In this document: piece after piece, positions 34,331 through 45,490 of the stretch
How positions within the stretch are numbered: position 1 is the first letter of the stretch
Layout: every line of letters begins with the position of its first letter
DNA from: Xanthostigma xanthostigma
Taxonomy: Eukaryota > Arthropoda > Insecta > Raphidioptera > Raphidiidae
Reading direction: 5' to 3'
Assembly (NCBI GenBank): GCA_963575645.1
Contig: OY754466.1
Coordinates: forward strand, 6,860,001 to 6,924,000
Length of the DNA stretch: 64,000 nt
Notes under the pieces: generated by a model
The model's database searches: none
What the model was told of the DNA's origin: nothing
The model's input: the letters and a program-made list of their open reading frames with translations, nothing else
Position numbers and translations under genes: made by a program

Positions 34331-35614
34331 ACAGCTGTCATTCGAGTTTTCACGTATAACCTCAAAGCTGTTTGTCTGGAATTTATTTTTGTTTTTATGT
34401 AATTAATAAGTAGAAAATTAATTAATTAATGTATTTAATAACGACCGAGATATGAAGAAAAAATAATATAATAATAAAAGATTGATATCTTTGCACTGCG
34501 CGTCATTATGCACCTCAGACATTATGGCGCGCGTTTGGGCAGTGTGGTGTTATATAGGTACTATTTTCCCAATGAAGGAATCGAAGCCGCAATCTTCGAG
34601 TTATAAAAATCAACTGAACTAAGAGCGGCCAGTTCATGATCTCCCGCTGCACTTCTCATTGAAAGTACGTCACTCATTTGTAAACGCATTTGTGTCACTC
34701 TTTTAATTTTCGTTTTTCGTTTCATTCATTTTACTCTCCAAATCAGTATGTTGTGCAACTAGTGCGACAATGCCGCACGAGTTGCACATACTATTTTTTA
34801 TTACGAATTAAATTAAATTATTTTATTACGAATTTAAAAAAGAAATTAGAAGTAATAAAAATTAAAATTAAATCATTAAAAAGTTGATAATTCAGTTAAA
34901 ATTGTTAAAATTGTCAACAATAAAAGTCCATAATCGAAAATTTTAACCTCAAATCTGCTCAAATGACAGTTTGTTTCGTTGACATTGACACCGTTATTAT
35001 TATGTTTTTTCTCTGAATTTGCGTGCGGCAAACAATAATTTCAGTGCGACAAATAAAGTTCCCGCACGCAAATGAAAATAGCTACTTTTCAACCGTAACA
35101 GCATGCGTGAAGATACCACTTTTCCCGCATGAGTAATAAAAATAGTCCTTACGGCATGCATTTTTCAAAGAAGAGTGTTTTAAAAAGCTAGTGAACTATG
35201 ACGTAGTTTCCGTTTTTGTGACGGAGTTTTCCAAATAGCGTTAAGTGTTGAGCTTACCCCTGTATCGCAGCAACACGCGTTACATGATTTATGCCGTTAT
35301 CAGAGGCGTGATCGCACGCACGCGCACTAGTCGCATGAAATATTTAATACCAGTTCAATCACGCACCCCATATTACGAATGTGTGCGTACATAAAGAGTA
35401 CTGTTTGCAGGGTTGTACTGGCAATTGGGTAGATATATTATGTGGTTTTTTAAAATGTTTAAAAAAATTGAAATTCTAAGTATCAAATTCTATTATTCCG
35501 TGTTGATATATGCAGGATGATCAGTAATTGGTCGTATTCCTCTCGGGAGAAGAAACTATGACTAATTTGGAATGATTTAACCTTATCACTTGGGGCTCGG
35601 AAATGCGTCATTTT
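34331..35614. other. no gene recognised; contains a family E fragment and a small hairpin
   Basis: 34826-34943 is a piece of MITE family E (GAAATTAGAAGTAATAAAAA, TTAAATCATTAAAAAGTTG). Near 34750-34791 TATGTTGTGCAAC and GTTGCACATA form a stem. The rest is unique. Confidence 0.5.
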
Positions 35615-35659
35615 TACCATTCCAACTCACAAGTGGGGAATGGTACTAGGTTAAAAATC

Positions 35660-35880
35660 ATTTTTTTGCTCGACGGGCAGAACGCGCCAACTTTCGTCCC
35701 GCTGCGCTAAACGAAGTTGCCTCTTCCTGCCTACGTCGAGCAAAAAAATACACACCACGGGAACTAAAGTAAGAAAGCCTAAGATCACATCTTTGTTGAC
35801 CTCGGCTTCGCCTCGCCCAACAATTATATGTGATCTCAGACATTTCTTACTTTACTTCCCTAGATGTGTAATATACTATT
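35660..35880. mobile_element. two adjacent small inverted-repeat inserts in G7
   Basis: TTTTTTTGCTCGACGGGCAG pairs with CTGCCTACGTCGAGC (35664-35751). CACCACGGGAACTAAAGTAA with GAAAG pairs with TTTCTTACTTTACTTCCCTA and GATGTGT (35752-35870), containing GAGGCGAAGCCGAGG-type sequence on the minus strand. Confidence 0.6.
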
Positions 35881-36125
35881 TCAAAATTTTACAATATCTT
35901 TTCGTTTTGAGGTCCCCCGAATCCAAAAAACATACTTTTGGAAAAACTCTGTGCGTCTGTTAGTCTGTTAGTCTGTGAGCACGGTACAGATTAAGCGAAT
36001 GAACGGATTGGAACCAAATTTTGGGTGGATGTTTGGTACATAAATATGAAGAGCCCTATTGTTTTCGGAAAAAAAAACTATAACATATTTAAGTGTGTGA
36101 GATCCTGGATGATGATATAGTAAGT

Positions 36126-36558
36126 TGTTGTTTTTAGAGGAAGAAGGATCATAGAAAACTATCAAGATGAAATTTTTATTTTTCGCAACGTTTCGTGTTG
36201 TAATTAACACTTCATCAGGCGATCTACAAACATTAATACTAATGAATCTCACAAATAAATACAAAATTATTACAACCTTATCTTATTATTATTTTATTGA
36301 TGCAAGAATTTTGTCTAACATTATTTCAACTTACATTACGATATGACAATAATAATTTTATTTTGACTATGTCAAGATCTAGTATTTTATGGTAAGGTTA
36401 AGATAAGGTTGTAATAATTTTGTATTTATTTGTGAGATTCATTAGTATTAATGTTTGTAGATCGCCTGATGAAGTGTTAATTACAACACGAAACGTTGCG
36501 AAAAATAAAAATTTCGTCTTGATAGTTTTCTATGATTTTTCTTCCTCTAAAAACAACA
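36126..36558. mobile_element. foldback with ~160-bp arms
   Basis: Left arm GTTGTTTTTAGAGGAAG..CAACCTTATCTTA and right arm TAAGATAAGGTTG..CTTCCTCTAAAAACAAC are nearly identical in inverse. Each contains CACGAAACGTTGCG and CCTGATGAAGTG. The centre is about 110 bp. Inserted in G7. Confidence 0.85.
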
Positions 36559-36625
36559 AAAACTATAACGTTGTTTTTTATATAATAATGGAATATTTTT
36601 CATAACGGTTTATTATGCTATTTAT

Positions 36626-36832
36626 TTTTGACGTGATAACGTCTTATAAATTGATGAAATAAATTGATGAAACACCGGCTGCATGCACGAAAAAGTGTCT
36701 CGTTCCGCGCACGATCGGCCCAAGTTTGACAGCTACTAAAATTTAGGTTATCTATGTATTATTTGAGCGGAATACGTTATCACGTAAAACTATCGTCCGT
36801 AAACCGACTTTACAAACAACTAATTTTTTTTT
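36626..36832 (+). mobile_element. family A element, copy A5, internally deleted
   Basis: Both ends of family A are present (TTTTTGACGTGATAACGTC; hairpin and ACAACTAATTTTTTTT) but the middle is only about 100 bp, with AGTTTGACAGCTACTAAAAT in place of the usual core, as in copy A2. Confidence 0.7.
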
Positions 36833-37195
36833 CAAGAAAGTTTTGTCCAAAAAATGTTTTTCTAAACTTTATAGTTTCGGAAATTAGAAATATTCTGAAA
36901 ATAAATATAAATCAACTGTTTTTTTTGTTTTGTAGATCTGTCAGATACAAACTAGTTAAGCATGCTTTGATTAATTTTTACATGACGTAAACAAATTATG
37001 TAGGTAACCATGCGGCAACGAACAGCAAATATAATATTGAATACTAGCCATTACCCGCGTCACCTTACGCGATATCAGAACTTTTATTCTGTTTATTATA
37101 TTATATCAAATGTCAATATTCTTGAAGTTGGAATGGTCCCGTCGCCCAATTGGCTGGAATTTTTATGATAAGGACACTTCTGTGAAGAACTTTTA

Positions 37196-37508
37196 TTTTT
37201 TGAAGTGAAAACTTCTTTAGCGGCGTTGTACACTTTTTTTGTAATGGGTAAAAAATGTTATACTCGCGTCAGGAAAACTCGCGTTGTACACTTTTTTTGT
37301 AATGGATAAAAAATGTTAAACTCGCGTCAGATCGTCAGATATGCGTAAGACGAAAACTTTTATTTATACAACGTTAGACATCTAGCGTTGAAATATAGTA
37401 AATAAAAATGCAATCTATGATACAAACCATTTTAATCGAAAATTCGTCAGACGTTAATATTTAAGTTTTCACTACTCCCGGCACTCCCGGAGTGCAAACC
37501 TTTTTTTT
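37196..37508 (+). mobile_element. family B Helentron-like element, copy B2
   Basis: TTTTTTGAAGTGAAAACTTC at the start; AAGTTTTCACT, then the hairpin GGCACTCCCGGAGTGC and a T run at the end. An internal stretch (GCGTTGTACACTTTTTTTGT with AATGG.TAAAAAATGTTA) is duplicated in tandem near 37223-37325. Confidence 0.7.
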
Positions 37509-37974
37509 TTATTTACTGCAAGTTTTAACACACAAAATAAAATCTAACGGTAAATTTCGTGGGTTTTAGCTTTATCAGATCATGAAAAAATTCAGGTCCA
37601 AAAAGTCCAAATTCGGATTTTTGTAAAAAGAAAATCTAAGCAGATTTTCTCGAAAATGACGCATTAAAATTTAAATTTTTTTTTTATTGATGAGTCCGTC
37701 ACTGGGTTATGGTTTCTAGCTTCACTGATTTTATAGGTTATGTAGACACTGGCAGTAACACAGACATTCTTGATATTTTTAACACCAATTTCATGCATCA
37801 CTTACTTCTTTAAATTTAAGCAAATCAGCAGCAGCTGTAGAATCAGCGCTAATATTTCAAAACAAACATAATTTCTACTTGATCAAATGTGTTGCCTCTT
37901 CATTACAACAAAAAAACAGACAACCATCCGCTACCCTATTGAAGGGCTAATTCAAATAAAATATAAATACTCAC

Positions 37975-38080
37975 CATTTAACATAAGAGCGATGAAAATT
38001 TGAAGAAAAAATGCAACTTCAAAACTTCGAATTGGCACCAATTTTCTTCTTGTACTCCAAGATCCGGTCGGTTTCTCCAT
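37975..38080 (-). CDS. beat: beat-family gene, first coding exon (start codon and signal peptide)
   Basis: On the minus strand an ATG at 38080 opens 35 codons (MEKPTGSWSTRRKLVPIRSF, then EVAFFLQIFIALMLN) plus one base, followed by a consensus donor GTGAGT at 37974-37969. An in-frame TAA lies three codons upstream of the ATG, so this is the first possible start. The peptide has a basic N-region (RRK, R) and a hydrophobic core (VAFFLQIFIALML), as expected of a secretory signal. The exon ends in phase 1. The next exon, 16.7 kb downstream, starts with the two bases that complete a codon for Asp, giving LMLN-D-ACGLRNV, which fits a signal peptide running into the beat Ig domain. Seen: ORF, upstream stop, donor. 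Known: beat proteins start with a signal peptide and two Ig domains. Inferred: that this exon splices to 21290. Confidence 0.78.
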
Positions 38081-38337
38081 GATGACTTATTTTCACCTCG
38101 TAATCAATTTTTCATTACGAAAATTTAAAATATCATTCTGTGCGTGTTAATTTTTATTTCAAAACGAAAAATTCTTTACTCTTTAAAGTCTTCGGACGAG
38201 TAATTTTCATTTTGTTGAGTTGGCAATCTGCAAATAAATAAAAATACAAAATCAGAAAACTTAAAATTAGCAAGAAAAATAATAATACACGCCACGAATT
38301 TAAAAGGCTCGGAAGTTAGATGCGAATGCGGGCTTAC
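38081..38337 (-). promoter_or_regulatory. probable beat 5' leader with a small intron and upstream ORF
   Basis: Upstream of the beat ATG the minus strand has a pyrimidine-rich acceptor ending in TTTATTTGCAG (AG at 38229-38228) and, 110 nt further up, a good donor AGC|GTAAGC starting at 38337. Together they make a plausible short 5'UTR intron (38337-38228). The leader exon then runs 38227-38081 and holds an 18-codon upstream ORF (MKITRPKTLKSKEFFVLK, stop). The splice sites are seen; their use is inferred. Confidence 0.45.
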
Positions 38338-38639
38338 GCTTGTACAGTCTGTTGAAAAACTACAAACTCGCAACTCAACAGAACTAAGATAGCAATAACA
38401 ACTTGACAATAGTGTACTCGACTGTACTTTAAAGCAGGAAAGCGACAAGTGACAAAGCCAACGAGCGATCACGGCCAATCACCGACGAGCGCACGTTCCG
38501 TGCAAGTAGCTGGGAGGTGGTAGGAGTATCAACGGCTCTAAAACGTGCCTTTGCGACGCTTTTTGTGACTAACTCCCGAACCTTTTAGATCCGTGGCGCG
38601 TATTATACTACTTGCGATTGATAGTGGACATAAATCTAA
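38338..38639 (-). promoter_or_regulatory. possible beat promoter and first-exon region
   Basis: This 300-bp stretch is not repeated elsewhere in the window and is richer in G and C than its surroundings. On the minus strand it has a GATTGG (inverted CCAAT) box near 38470 and a TTAGTTCTG initiator-like string near 38390, upstream of the proposed leader donor. No TATA box is clear. Its position just above the leader exon is the main reason to suspect a promoter. Confidence 0.3.
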
Positions 38640-38699
38640 TAAAAATTCCAGTCAATTAAACGACTTCAAAAATACAAACATTTATATTATAATGAATAC

Positions 38700-39104
38700 A
38701 CCGAACGGGGTGGCGTGAGCACTAGATTCGCATTCGGGAGGTACTGGGTTCGATTCCCGACAGGGAGTTTTTCCCCACTGCCGCTCGCCGAGAAACGGTA
38801 ATTCCTATACCGGCCATCATGTTGAGGTTTTCCATGGTTTCCCTCAACAATTTCCGATAAATATCGAGATGGTTCCTTATTCAAGGCCATGGTCGATTAC
38901 CTGTCCAACTCCTATGCTCAAAATTTGCCTAACTTATCCTAATTTCCTATAAATTCCTTCATTCGCCCATTGCTATTAATTAAGTTGAAGTTTAAAAATT
39001 GTAGAAAATAACGGGAAGTGTGGTAGAAAAAAAAATAGTAATGGTGCGAATGGTGTTTGTTACGACATAAAGTCGAGAAATGGACGTTAAACGCATTATT
39101 ATTA
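38700..39104 (+). mobile_element. SINE family S, copy S3, with 18-bp target duplication
   Basis: Head ACCGAACGGGGTGGCGTGAG, B box GGGTTCGATTCCCG, common body, and ATT tail. Flanked on both sides by TTATATTATAATGAATAC. It is inserted beside a short family G end fragment (38640-38673). The A box is shortened. Confidence 0.9.
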
Positions 39105-39251
39105 TTATATTATAATGAATACGATGAAAAATAAAAACATAATAAATCGCAAAAGTAAGTTTATATTATTCATACATAAGAAATTTTACTTCGGTCGCGT
39201 GTGGCGCGGTTTTTCAGTGTCAGTCAAGGAAAATATAATTTCTGAACAGTA

Positions 39252-39452
39252 AGGGAGGACGGGGTCAATTGTAACACGGGTAATTGGAACAGTGACTATT
39301 TTAGTGACATTTACCAACAAAATGAGAAAATGATTCTACTGCATTGATGTACACTCATCGCTGGTATCATATTTTCATTTTGTTGGTAGATCTCACTAAA
39401 ATAGTCACTGTTACAATTGACCCGTGTTACAACTGACCCCGTCCTCCCCTAC
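39252..39452. mobile_element. foldback MITE with GGGAGGACGGGG ends
   Basis: AGGGAGGACGGGGTCAATTG and ..AACTGACCCCGTCCTCCCCT are inverted ends with TA on each side. Arms of about 85 bp share CACTATTTTAGTGA-type sequence and ACCAACAAAATGA. Centre about 30 bp. Confidence 0.8.
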
Positions 39453-40032
39453 CTATACACGTTTTCCATAGGTAAGTTAACGTTGGGGTCATAAAATATT
39501 CAGACAAATTTCTTTAACTTTATTTTGTGTAGGCAACACGAACACGTTTCATCTCTGCATAAATTCTTAATTTTAACCGCAGTTTAGTCGGCCATATTAA
39601 CGAGAGATCAAATGTGGTTTTATTTTTTTTTACAGTGAAAATACACACAGCGGCCTCGATTGAATATAGTTCATTCAACAACTTTACATTTGAACGCTTT
39701 TATGAATTATAAACGCTATCGGACCAACACCCCTTCGCGAGAAACTCTCCCCCCGCGAGAAACAAATTATTCTAATATAATTGGTCTGATTATATGACAT
39801 TTAAATTCAATTAATATCAGCTTTATAAAATGAATTAAATTACTGTCGAAAAAAAAAATAATAAAAAAACTCTTTTTATTGATGCCTCTGACCCCTAACC
39901 CCTTCAATAAGGATTTCCTGGCCAATTTGTGAAACCAGGAACTCAAAAATAAACTGGACATGTCAGAGTACAGCTATAGGCTGTGTGCACGAAGCCTACT
40001 AGCGCCGCTAGTGGATAATAGATAATTATTTA
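39453..40032. other. no gene recognised
   Basis: Unique sequence; short C-rich string CCCCTTCGCGAGAAACTCTC near 39730 is followed by a similar CCCCGCGAGAAAC. Confidence 0.45.
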
Positions 40033-40368
40033 AAGTGCTAAGGTTTAATAATTTTTTTATTGATTAAAAGTTTCCTAATTAAATTGGAAAAAATATTAAA
40101 ATATGCGTAAGGCATCGATGCTTTACATAGTTAGTTTTCGAAACTGCTGACATTATTTGGTTATTTGCAAAAAAATAAAATGAACAATTTGCATGCTAGG
40201 TTGACATATTTTCCATAAGACTACATGTAAAAGTTTTTTTTAATTTTTAACTTTATAAATCTCCTAATGATTTTGAATTTTTTACAGCCAATTTTGTCAT
40301 AAAAAAATCTATTAAAAAAACTTTATTTCAGATTTTTTTCATTATATTCGTAAAACGGCTCAACCTCC
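40033..40368. mobile_element. MITE family E, copy E3 (left half missing)
   Basis: Matches the right half of E1 and E2 from AAGTGCTAAGGTTTAATAAT to CGGCTCAACCTCC, with TTAA at 40369-40372. Confidence 0.8.
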
Positions 40369-40499
40369 TTAACTCACTTTTTCTGGAAATAGCGACATGT
40401 TTCTATGGTGATAAGTCAAAAACTTTAGTTAGCCATGATATGTCAAAAAAAATGTAATAAGTAAAACTGCTGTTAATTTTAAAAAATTCAGATTGTAAA

Positions 40500-40850
40500 C
40501 CATTATATAAATAGCATAACATAAAAGGTGCGTGAGAATTATTTATTGATCAATGATGACGTACAATATATAAATAATTAAATTATTTACACTGACAGCG
40601 TAACGTCAAATTATGGCGCCAATGATCTTTATTTTACTTAAATCGTCATCAGCACAACAACCCGGAACAGAACAAGCATTTCATGACCGCCCAATTTTGC
40701 CCGTGTATTTAAAACTTTATAAAATTAAGACTATTTTCACTTTTAATAAACATTGCTCACTGACATACGGAAAATTTGAGTTTTAAGTTTCCCCTAGTGC
40801 TCACCACAAACGCTCGCATCGATAAATTTGTAACTCCGCCTCCTTGCACT
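40500..40850 (-). repeat. repeat T, copy T1
   Basis: The reverse complement matches 61575-61960: shared GGCGGAGTTACAAATTT, GTGAGCACTAGGGGAAACTT, GATCATTGGCGCCATAATTT and ATAATTCTCAC. No terminal repeats are clear. Confidence 0.7.
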
Positions 40851-41384
40851 TCGAAGTATTGACTATATAAAATCAATGTTCGGGTTTCTTGGGAGCTACT
40901 CATGGTTTGATCCCTATACGAATAATTATGGTCAGTCTGTGTAATATGCATCAACAGTGACTTATATTGCAGCTTGACGATGCATAACGTCGAAGCTTTG
41001 ACTGCAAAACGTTTTTACAGTTGTGTTAAACGTGAGCAGGCTACAGCGGAACCTCGCGTACTACACATTTATACAACAGCACCGCAGGTTAGTAATCATA
41101 ACACTTTATTAAAATTTCACGTAATTTATTTTTCCATTATTCTAATATCACGTACATTCATTGTTCGTTCTCTATGAATGCACGTTCCAGTGACGTACGT
41201 GGTTTAGGGTCGGTTAATTTCATTTAATAAAATGCACGCGATAATACAATTATTGTTGTCAGTGGCGGACGCCAATCAGACACCGTGGTCAAGAACGACA
41301 TCAATATTAAAATAGAACTATTCATAAAAAAACCTTTTTTTAAGCAAGCTTTAATTAGTTGTTAATAAAAAAAAAGACGGGTTG

Positions 41385-41832
41385 CACTCCGGGAGTGCCG
41401 GCGGAAGTGAAAACCTAGATGTACTTAAACTAAATTTCGCTAGTAGCAATATAAGTTACATGTAGTGCAAAAAATTATAAGCTATAAGCTTTGACAAAAC
41501 ATTAAGAGATGTCGCTATGCATCCAGGTTTCGTAAAACTACACATTTATAAAATTACATGCAGCCAGTCACTGGATGTAATTTTTTAAATTTGTAGTTTT
41601 ACGAAACCTGAGTACATGGCGACATCTCTTAAGGTTTTGTTAAAGCTTATTTTTGCACTGACATCTAGCGAATTTTAGTATATGTACTGCCGAAGCAAGT
41701 ACGGTAGACCGTTTCAACAACTCGTCAGGGTCACGTGACCCTGACGCCTGACGCGTCAGATCTGACGCGAGTTTAACAGTTTTTACCCATTACAAAAAAA
41801 ATGTACAACGCCGCTAAAGAAGTTTTCACTTC
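41385..41832 (-). mobile_element. family B element, copy B3, with nested palindrome
   Basis: Left: TTGCACTCCGGGAGTGCCGG and GAAGTGAAAAC. Right: GTTGTACA-type sequence and AAGAAGTTTTCACTTCAAAA. The interior carries a palindrome (about 41484-41660) with AAGAGATGTCGC..GCGACATCTCTT and GTTTCGTAAAACTAC arms that B1 and B2 lack. Confidence 0.7.
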
Positions 41833-41844
41833 AAAAACTAAAGA

Positions 41845-42003
41845 GTTAAAAATAATTTTATTCCAATTGGAAATAAGCTGTTTTATACGTACTTATCAGT
41901 CTCAAGTTTTCAAATAAAAGCGCTTTTATTTGAAAACTTGAGACTGTGATAAGTATACGTATAAAACGACTTATTTCCAATCAAATAAAATTATTTTTAA
42001 ATT
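41845..42003. repeat. near-perfect palindrome with ~75-bp arms
   Basis: AAAATAATTTTATTCCAATT..CAAATAAAAGCGC and GCGCTTTTATTTG..AATTATTTTTAAATTTT meet at the centre AAAAGCGCTTTT with almost no loop. It directly follows element B3. Confidence 0.85.
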
Positions 42004-42009
42004 TTTTAA

Positions 42010-42301
42010 TAAGGTAGTACTGTCGGCTAGAGAGTTACTGTTCAGAATTAAATGAAACTTCATATTAGTAGATTTTAATAAGATAATGGACCACCAAAAA
42101 TTTCAAAATGCTATACAGAGAATCAAAAAAAAGTAATTGATTTTAAACGTTTTTTGCATAAACCGTTGCAGATAGGCTGATGAGGCTTGAATTATATAAA
42201 GTTAATGACTTTTTCAGTGTTTTCTAATTTTTTTTTGTGTATTGACTTGATACATGTATTTTTTGTTATACCTCTGTATTTAATAAAATCTATCTATCTA
42301 T
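42010..42301 (+). mobile_element. possible LINE 3' end with ATCT tail
   Basis: TTTAATAAAATCTATCTATC at 42271-42301 combines a polyadenylation signal and an (ATCT)n tail like the LINE at 16283, but no coding remnant is clear upstream. Confidence 0.35.
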
Positions 42302-42852
42302 AAGTATTTTGAGGGTGTCCCCTTTGTGACGGTACGCCGCTGAGGCAACAGGTGTATCGCATGCATTTAATGTAGTGTTCACCCGTATAACATGGCGAAC
42401 AAATGTAATTTAAATGTATATATATGTGGATACAGAGGTACACACGCCGAATGGGAAAGACAACTAGGGTTGGTATGTTTAACCCTTCACTGAACTGTGA
42501 GTCTATTTAGATTGGTGTGCAGTGTTACGACATTCATGTAGGGGGAACTTATAGTACCGCAGTGGCGTACTGTGGGTCTCAAGGTTGCTGAAGTGCTAGG
42601 AGAAGATGTGTTGTTAAAACTCAGAGGTATAGGCACAATTTTGTTATTAAAGGGGGGCACCTAGTGTAAAAGCTCAAAATAACGCTCATTTCAAGCATTT
42701 TATTTTTGGACTAACTATATTTTTATGATATTTTAATGAATAAGGTATATGCACAATTTTTGAAAATATTTAAAATCAACTATTTTTATATTAAAAGTTA
42801 TCAAACACATAAAATTATTTATTAAAACATTCTTATTGAATTAAAAAATAAA
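42302..42852. other. no gene recognised
   Basis: Unique sequence, somewhat less AT-rich at 42300-42660. No credible reading frame. Confidence 0.45.
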
Positions 42853-43438
42853 CTAGTGTGACCTGTGCGAATTATTCGCACTAAATAAGTATAATAATTA
42901 TCACTTTATAAAATTATTTTTTAAATATGATTGCAGGTATTCAATTCGTTTCTAATTTTGCACACTGCTTGTAACGTTCTTCTTTTTGTTGTATTACAAT
43001 ATGAAGCTCAGGACAGATCGAAGAAATATTTTACTAAAATTGTCACATAGAAGCGCAAGTAGCAAAAGCTAAGCCGTCAGATGGCATCATGCAGCATTGC
43101 TGTGACGTTGTTCAGCGTTGCTCGCTGTTTCAAAATTAAAGCCGTCAGATGGCATTATTCAGTATTGTGTCTGTTGTATTACAATATGAAGGTCAGATGA
43201 CAGATCGAAGTGTTGACGTTGTTTCAAAATTAAAGCCGTCAGATGGCAGACGTTGTTCAGCGTTGCTGTATTTTAATTAATTTACAAAAACAAAAGCAAT
43301 AATAAATTTTTTAGTTGTCGATGTCAGTAGAGCAAGCAATTATCTGTAAAATGATATATAATTTATGTGGAGAAATTGTGAGGTTTTTTCTAAAAAGGGA
43401 GGCAAACATTCTTAAATTTAGCGTATTAATATATATGA
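42853..43438 (-). mobile_element. Helitron family C, copy C5
   Basis: Minus strand: A|TCATATATATTAATACGC at 43438, hairpin GTGCGAATAATTCGCAC, CTAG at 42856-42853, host T. Full length with a few small deletions. Confidence 0.8.
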
Positions 43439-43774
43439 TATTCTTTTTGGGCAAGCTATTTTGATTATTTAAACGCGCCATTTTTGCGCGGGAGATCTGT
43501 GACGTCATATAACATGCCAACAATTTTGTTGAAATAAATTTGTATTGAAAAAGAGGCAATAATTTTATAGCAACCATATGTTTACGTGTTTTTTGACGTC
43601 ACACTACAGTCGAATCAATAGCATTGCGTTCCGATATTTTATATTTCGCGAGGATATTTATTGCATTTTTGTTTAATTAATATTTATTATTTAGCGAAAA
43701 TTTAAAAAGAAAAAAATCAATTGCAATAAAGACTACAAAAAATAACATTTAAACGCAATATAAGTTACATGCAT

Positions 43775-43901
43775 ACCCTGTGTCCTTCCTCGGGATGCAA
43801 TTTATCTCCTTGCCAAATTTTATCGAAATCTGTTCAGCGGTTTACGCGAGAAAGCGTAACAAACAAACAAACTCACATTTGCATTTATAATATTAGTTAG
43901 A
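43775..43901 (-). mobile_element. 5' fragment of a widespread insect Helitron
   Basis: Minus strand starts A|TTCTAACTAATATTATAAA, then TGTTTGTTACGCTTTCTCGC and GAACAGATTTCGATAAAATT. This 5' block is common in arthropod Helitrons. The 3' end is not present. Confidence 0.55.
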
Positions 43902-45490
43902 ATTTACACATCGTATGTTAGTTTTTTGTTTAATTCCCCTGATTTTTAGAAAAGAAAAATTGGCCAAATAATTACAGCAACCTAATATAGTAATTTATGA
44001 ACGACCAATTAAAGCAAAGCCCGCATGGTTTTTGAAAATAAAGTTTTCAAAAAATTGCTAAAAAAGAGTCAAAACAAAATGATAACATGTGTGGTAAAAA
44101 AACGTTTAACACAAAAAAATGTAATTTATTTTTTGTTAGTCAACCCCTGCCCATGCTACCATGTGAATGTTTGCCTGGCAGCTATAGATTGTATGTTATG
44201 TTATATAGCCTGTTCGCAAAAAAGCGGTCAAGATGCCAATGACTACTGTACATAATAAATTTGGCCGTTACTCGACGCAAATTAATTCTAGCTATTTGAA
44301 ATTAGATAGAAGCACAATATAGTTAGGGAGTTGAGAAAGTCATAAATCCACTTTCTTAAGAGTGGTTTGGGGAGAGTGCAATTGGTCAAAAATTTCTGCC
44401 GTTTGAATTTCCCGGTCATTTGGCTCTAACATAACCTAAAAACGAAGCGGCAGACATTTTTTAAATTATAACCATTTTTTACCGTCTTTGAAATTTTTAA
44501 CCCCCCTTATATCTTAAAATGGGTCCAGATTCCGCCAATATATCATATAAGAAAAAATTAAGATGAAGGAAGGTTTTGGTTGAGGATCATAAAATAAGCT
44601 TCCTTCCTTCATCTTAATATTCTATTGGATCAACACTACTTTAACTGAAGATAAGAAAAAATGCTCTAAATTACTTAAATAGCTTACGTACCAAGCGGCA
44701 GAAGATTGGGACGACATGTTTATTTTGCGCGTCAGCTCCCTAACTTCAACGTCTGAATTTATATATGCTACCTATTCAAAACTTTAACAACGGATTCGCA
44801 CAACACGGTGGCTTCGTCAGACAAATACCTTAAATTGTAAAAGGTAAACTTTTAATTGTAAAGAAAAACCATTCCAAAATTGTAAAAATTTTTATTATAT
44901 TATAAGCGCTTTCGACCTAAGTCATCATCAGATAAAATTATTTCTCATACAATGAATTAAAAGTTTACCTTTTACAATTAACATGCTTCCAAATTTCTAT
45001 AAGTACAACTCTAAATTGAAATACCTTAAACTTAATACATTTGCAACAAAACGTTACACATTTAAATTCAAATTTATACGATTAGCCTTTTAAGTTATAA
45101 TAGTAATTTATCTTGAACGTAAATACTATGATAAATTATGGAAAAACGATAAATAATACCGCCTAATTTTTCATACTTAGCTAAGTCTGAAAAATTATGC
45201 GGAAAATTTATTTATTTGAATAATTAAATTAGACGTTAACAAAGATTTTAATAAAATCTTAAAATGTATTATTTTACGTTGTAAAAACAACTGGACACAC
45301 GTTCCTCCACCATCAGAACCGGGACTTCCACCACATACGATTTTTTCATTTTATAACGTGTTATTTAAATACTGATGAAACAACGTTATAAAGCTTTAAA
45401 TCACGGCAAATTTACAGTTAAGCACGCCAATTTCCTAGAAAAATTAAAAAAAAATGTCTTATTCATCTATTTATGTAACGCAGAATCTAA
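43902..45490. other. no gene recognised; two small palindromes
   Basis: 44559-44616 pairs TTAAGATGAAGGAAGG with CCTTCCTTCATCTTAA. 44836-44858 pairs with 44951-44981 (TTGTAAAAGGTAAACTTTTA). Remaining sequence is AT-rich and unique. Confidence 0.5.

Larger units (their letters stand above)
35615..37165 (+). mobile_element. family G element, copy G7, expanded by nested insertions
   Basis: Begins ACCATTCCAACTCACAAGTG with GGGAATGGT and ends TTGAAGTTGGAATGG, TCCCGTCGCCCAATTGGCTG, both G ends in the right order. Between them G sequence resumes after each of three inserts: two small inverted-repeat elements (35660-35880), a foldback (36126-36558) and family A copy A5 (36626-36832). Lies in beat intron 1. 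Confidence 0.7.

Noticed and set aside
36420-36605. Identical short proteins at 36.0-36.3 (minus) and 36.4-36.6 kb (plus)
   Set aside because: They are the two arms of one foldback, not duplicated genes.
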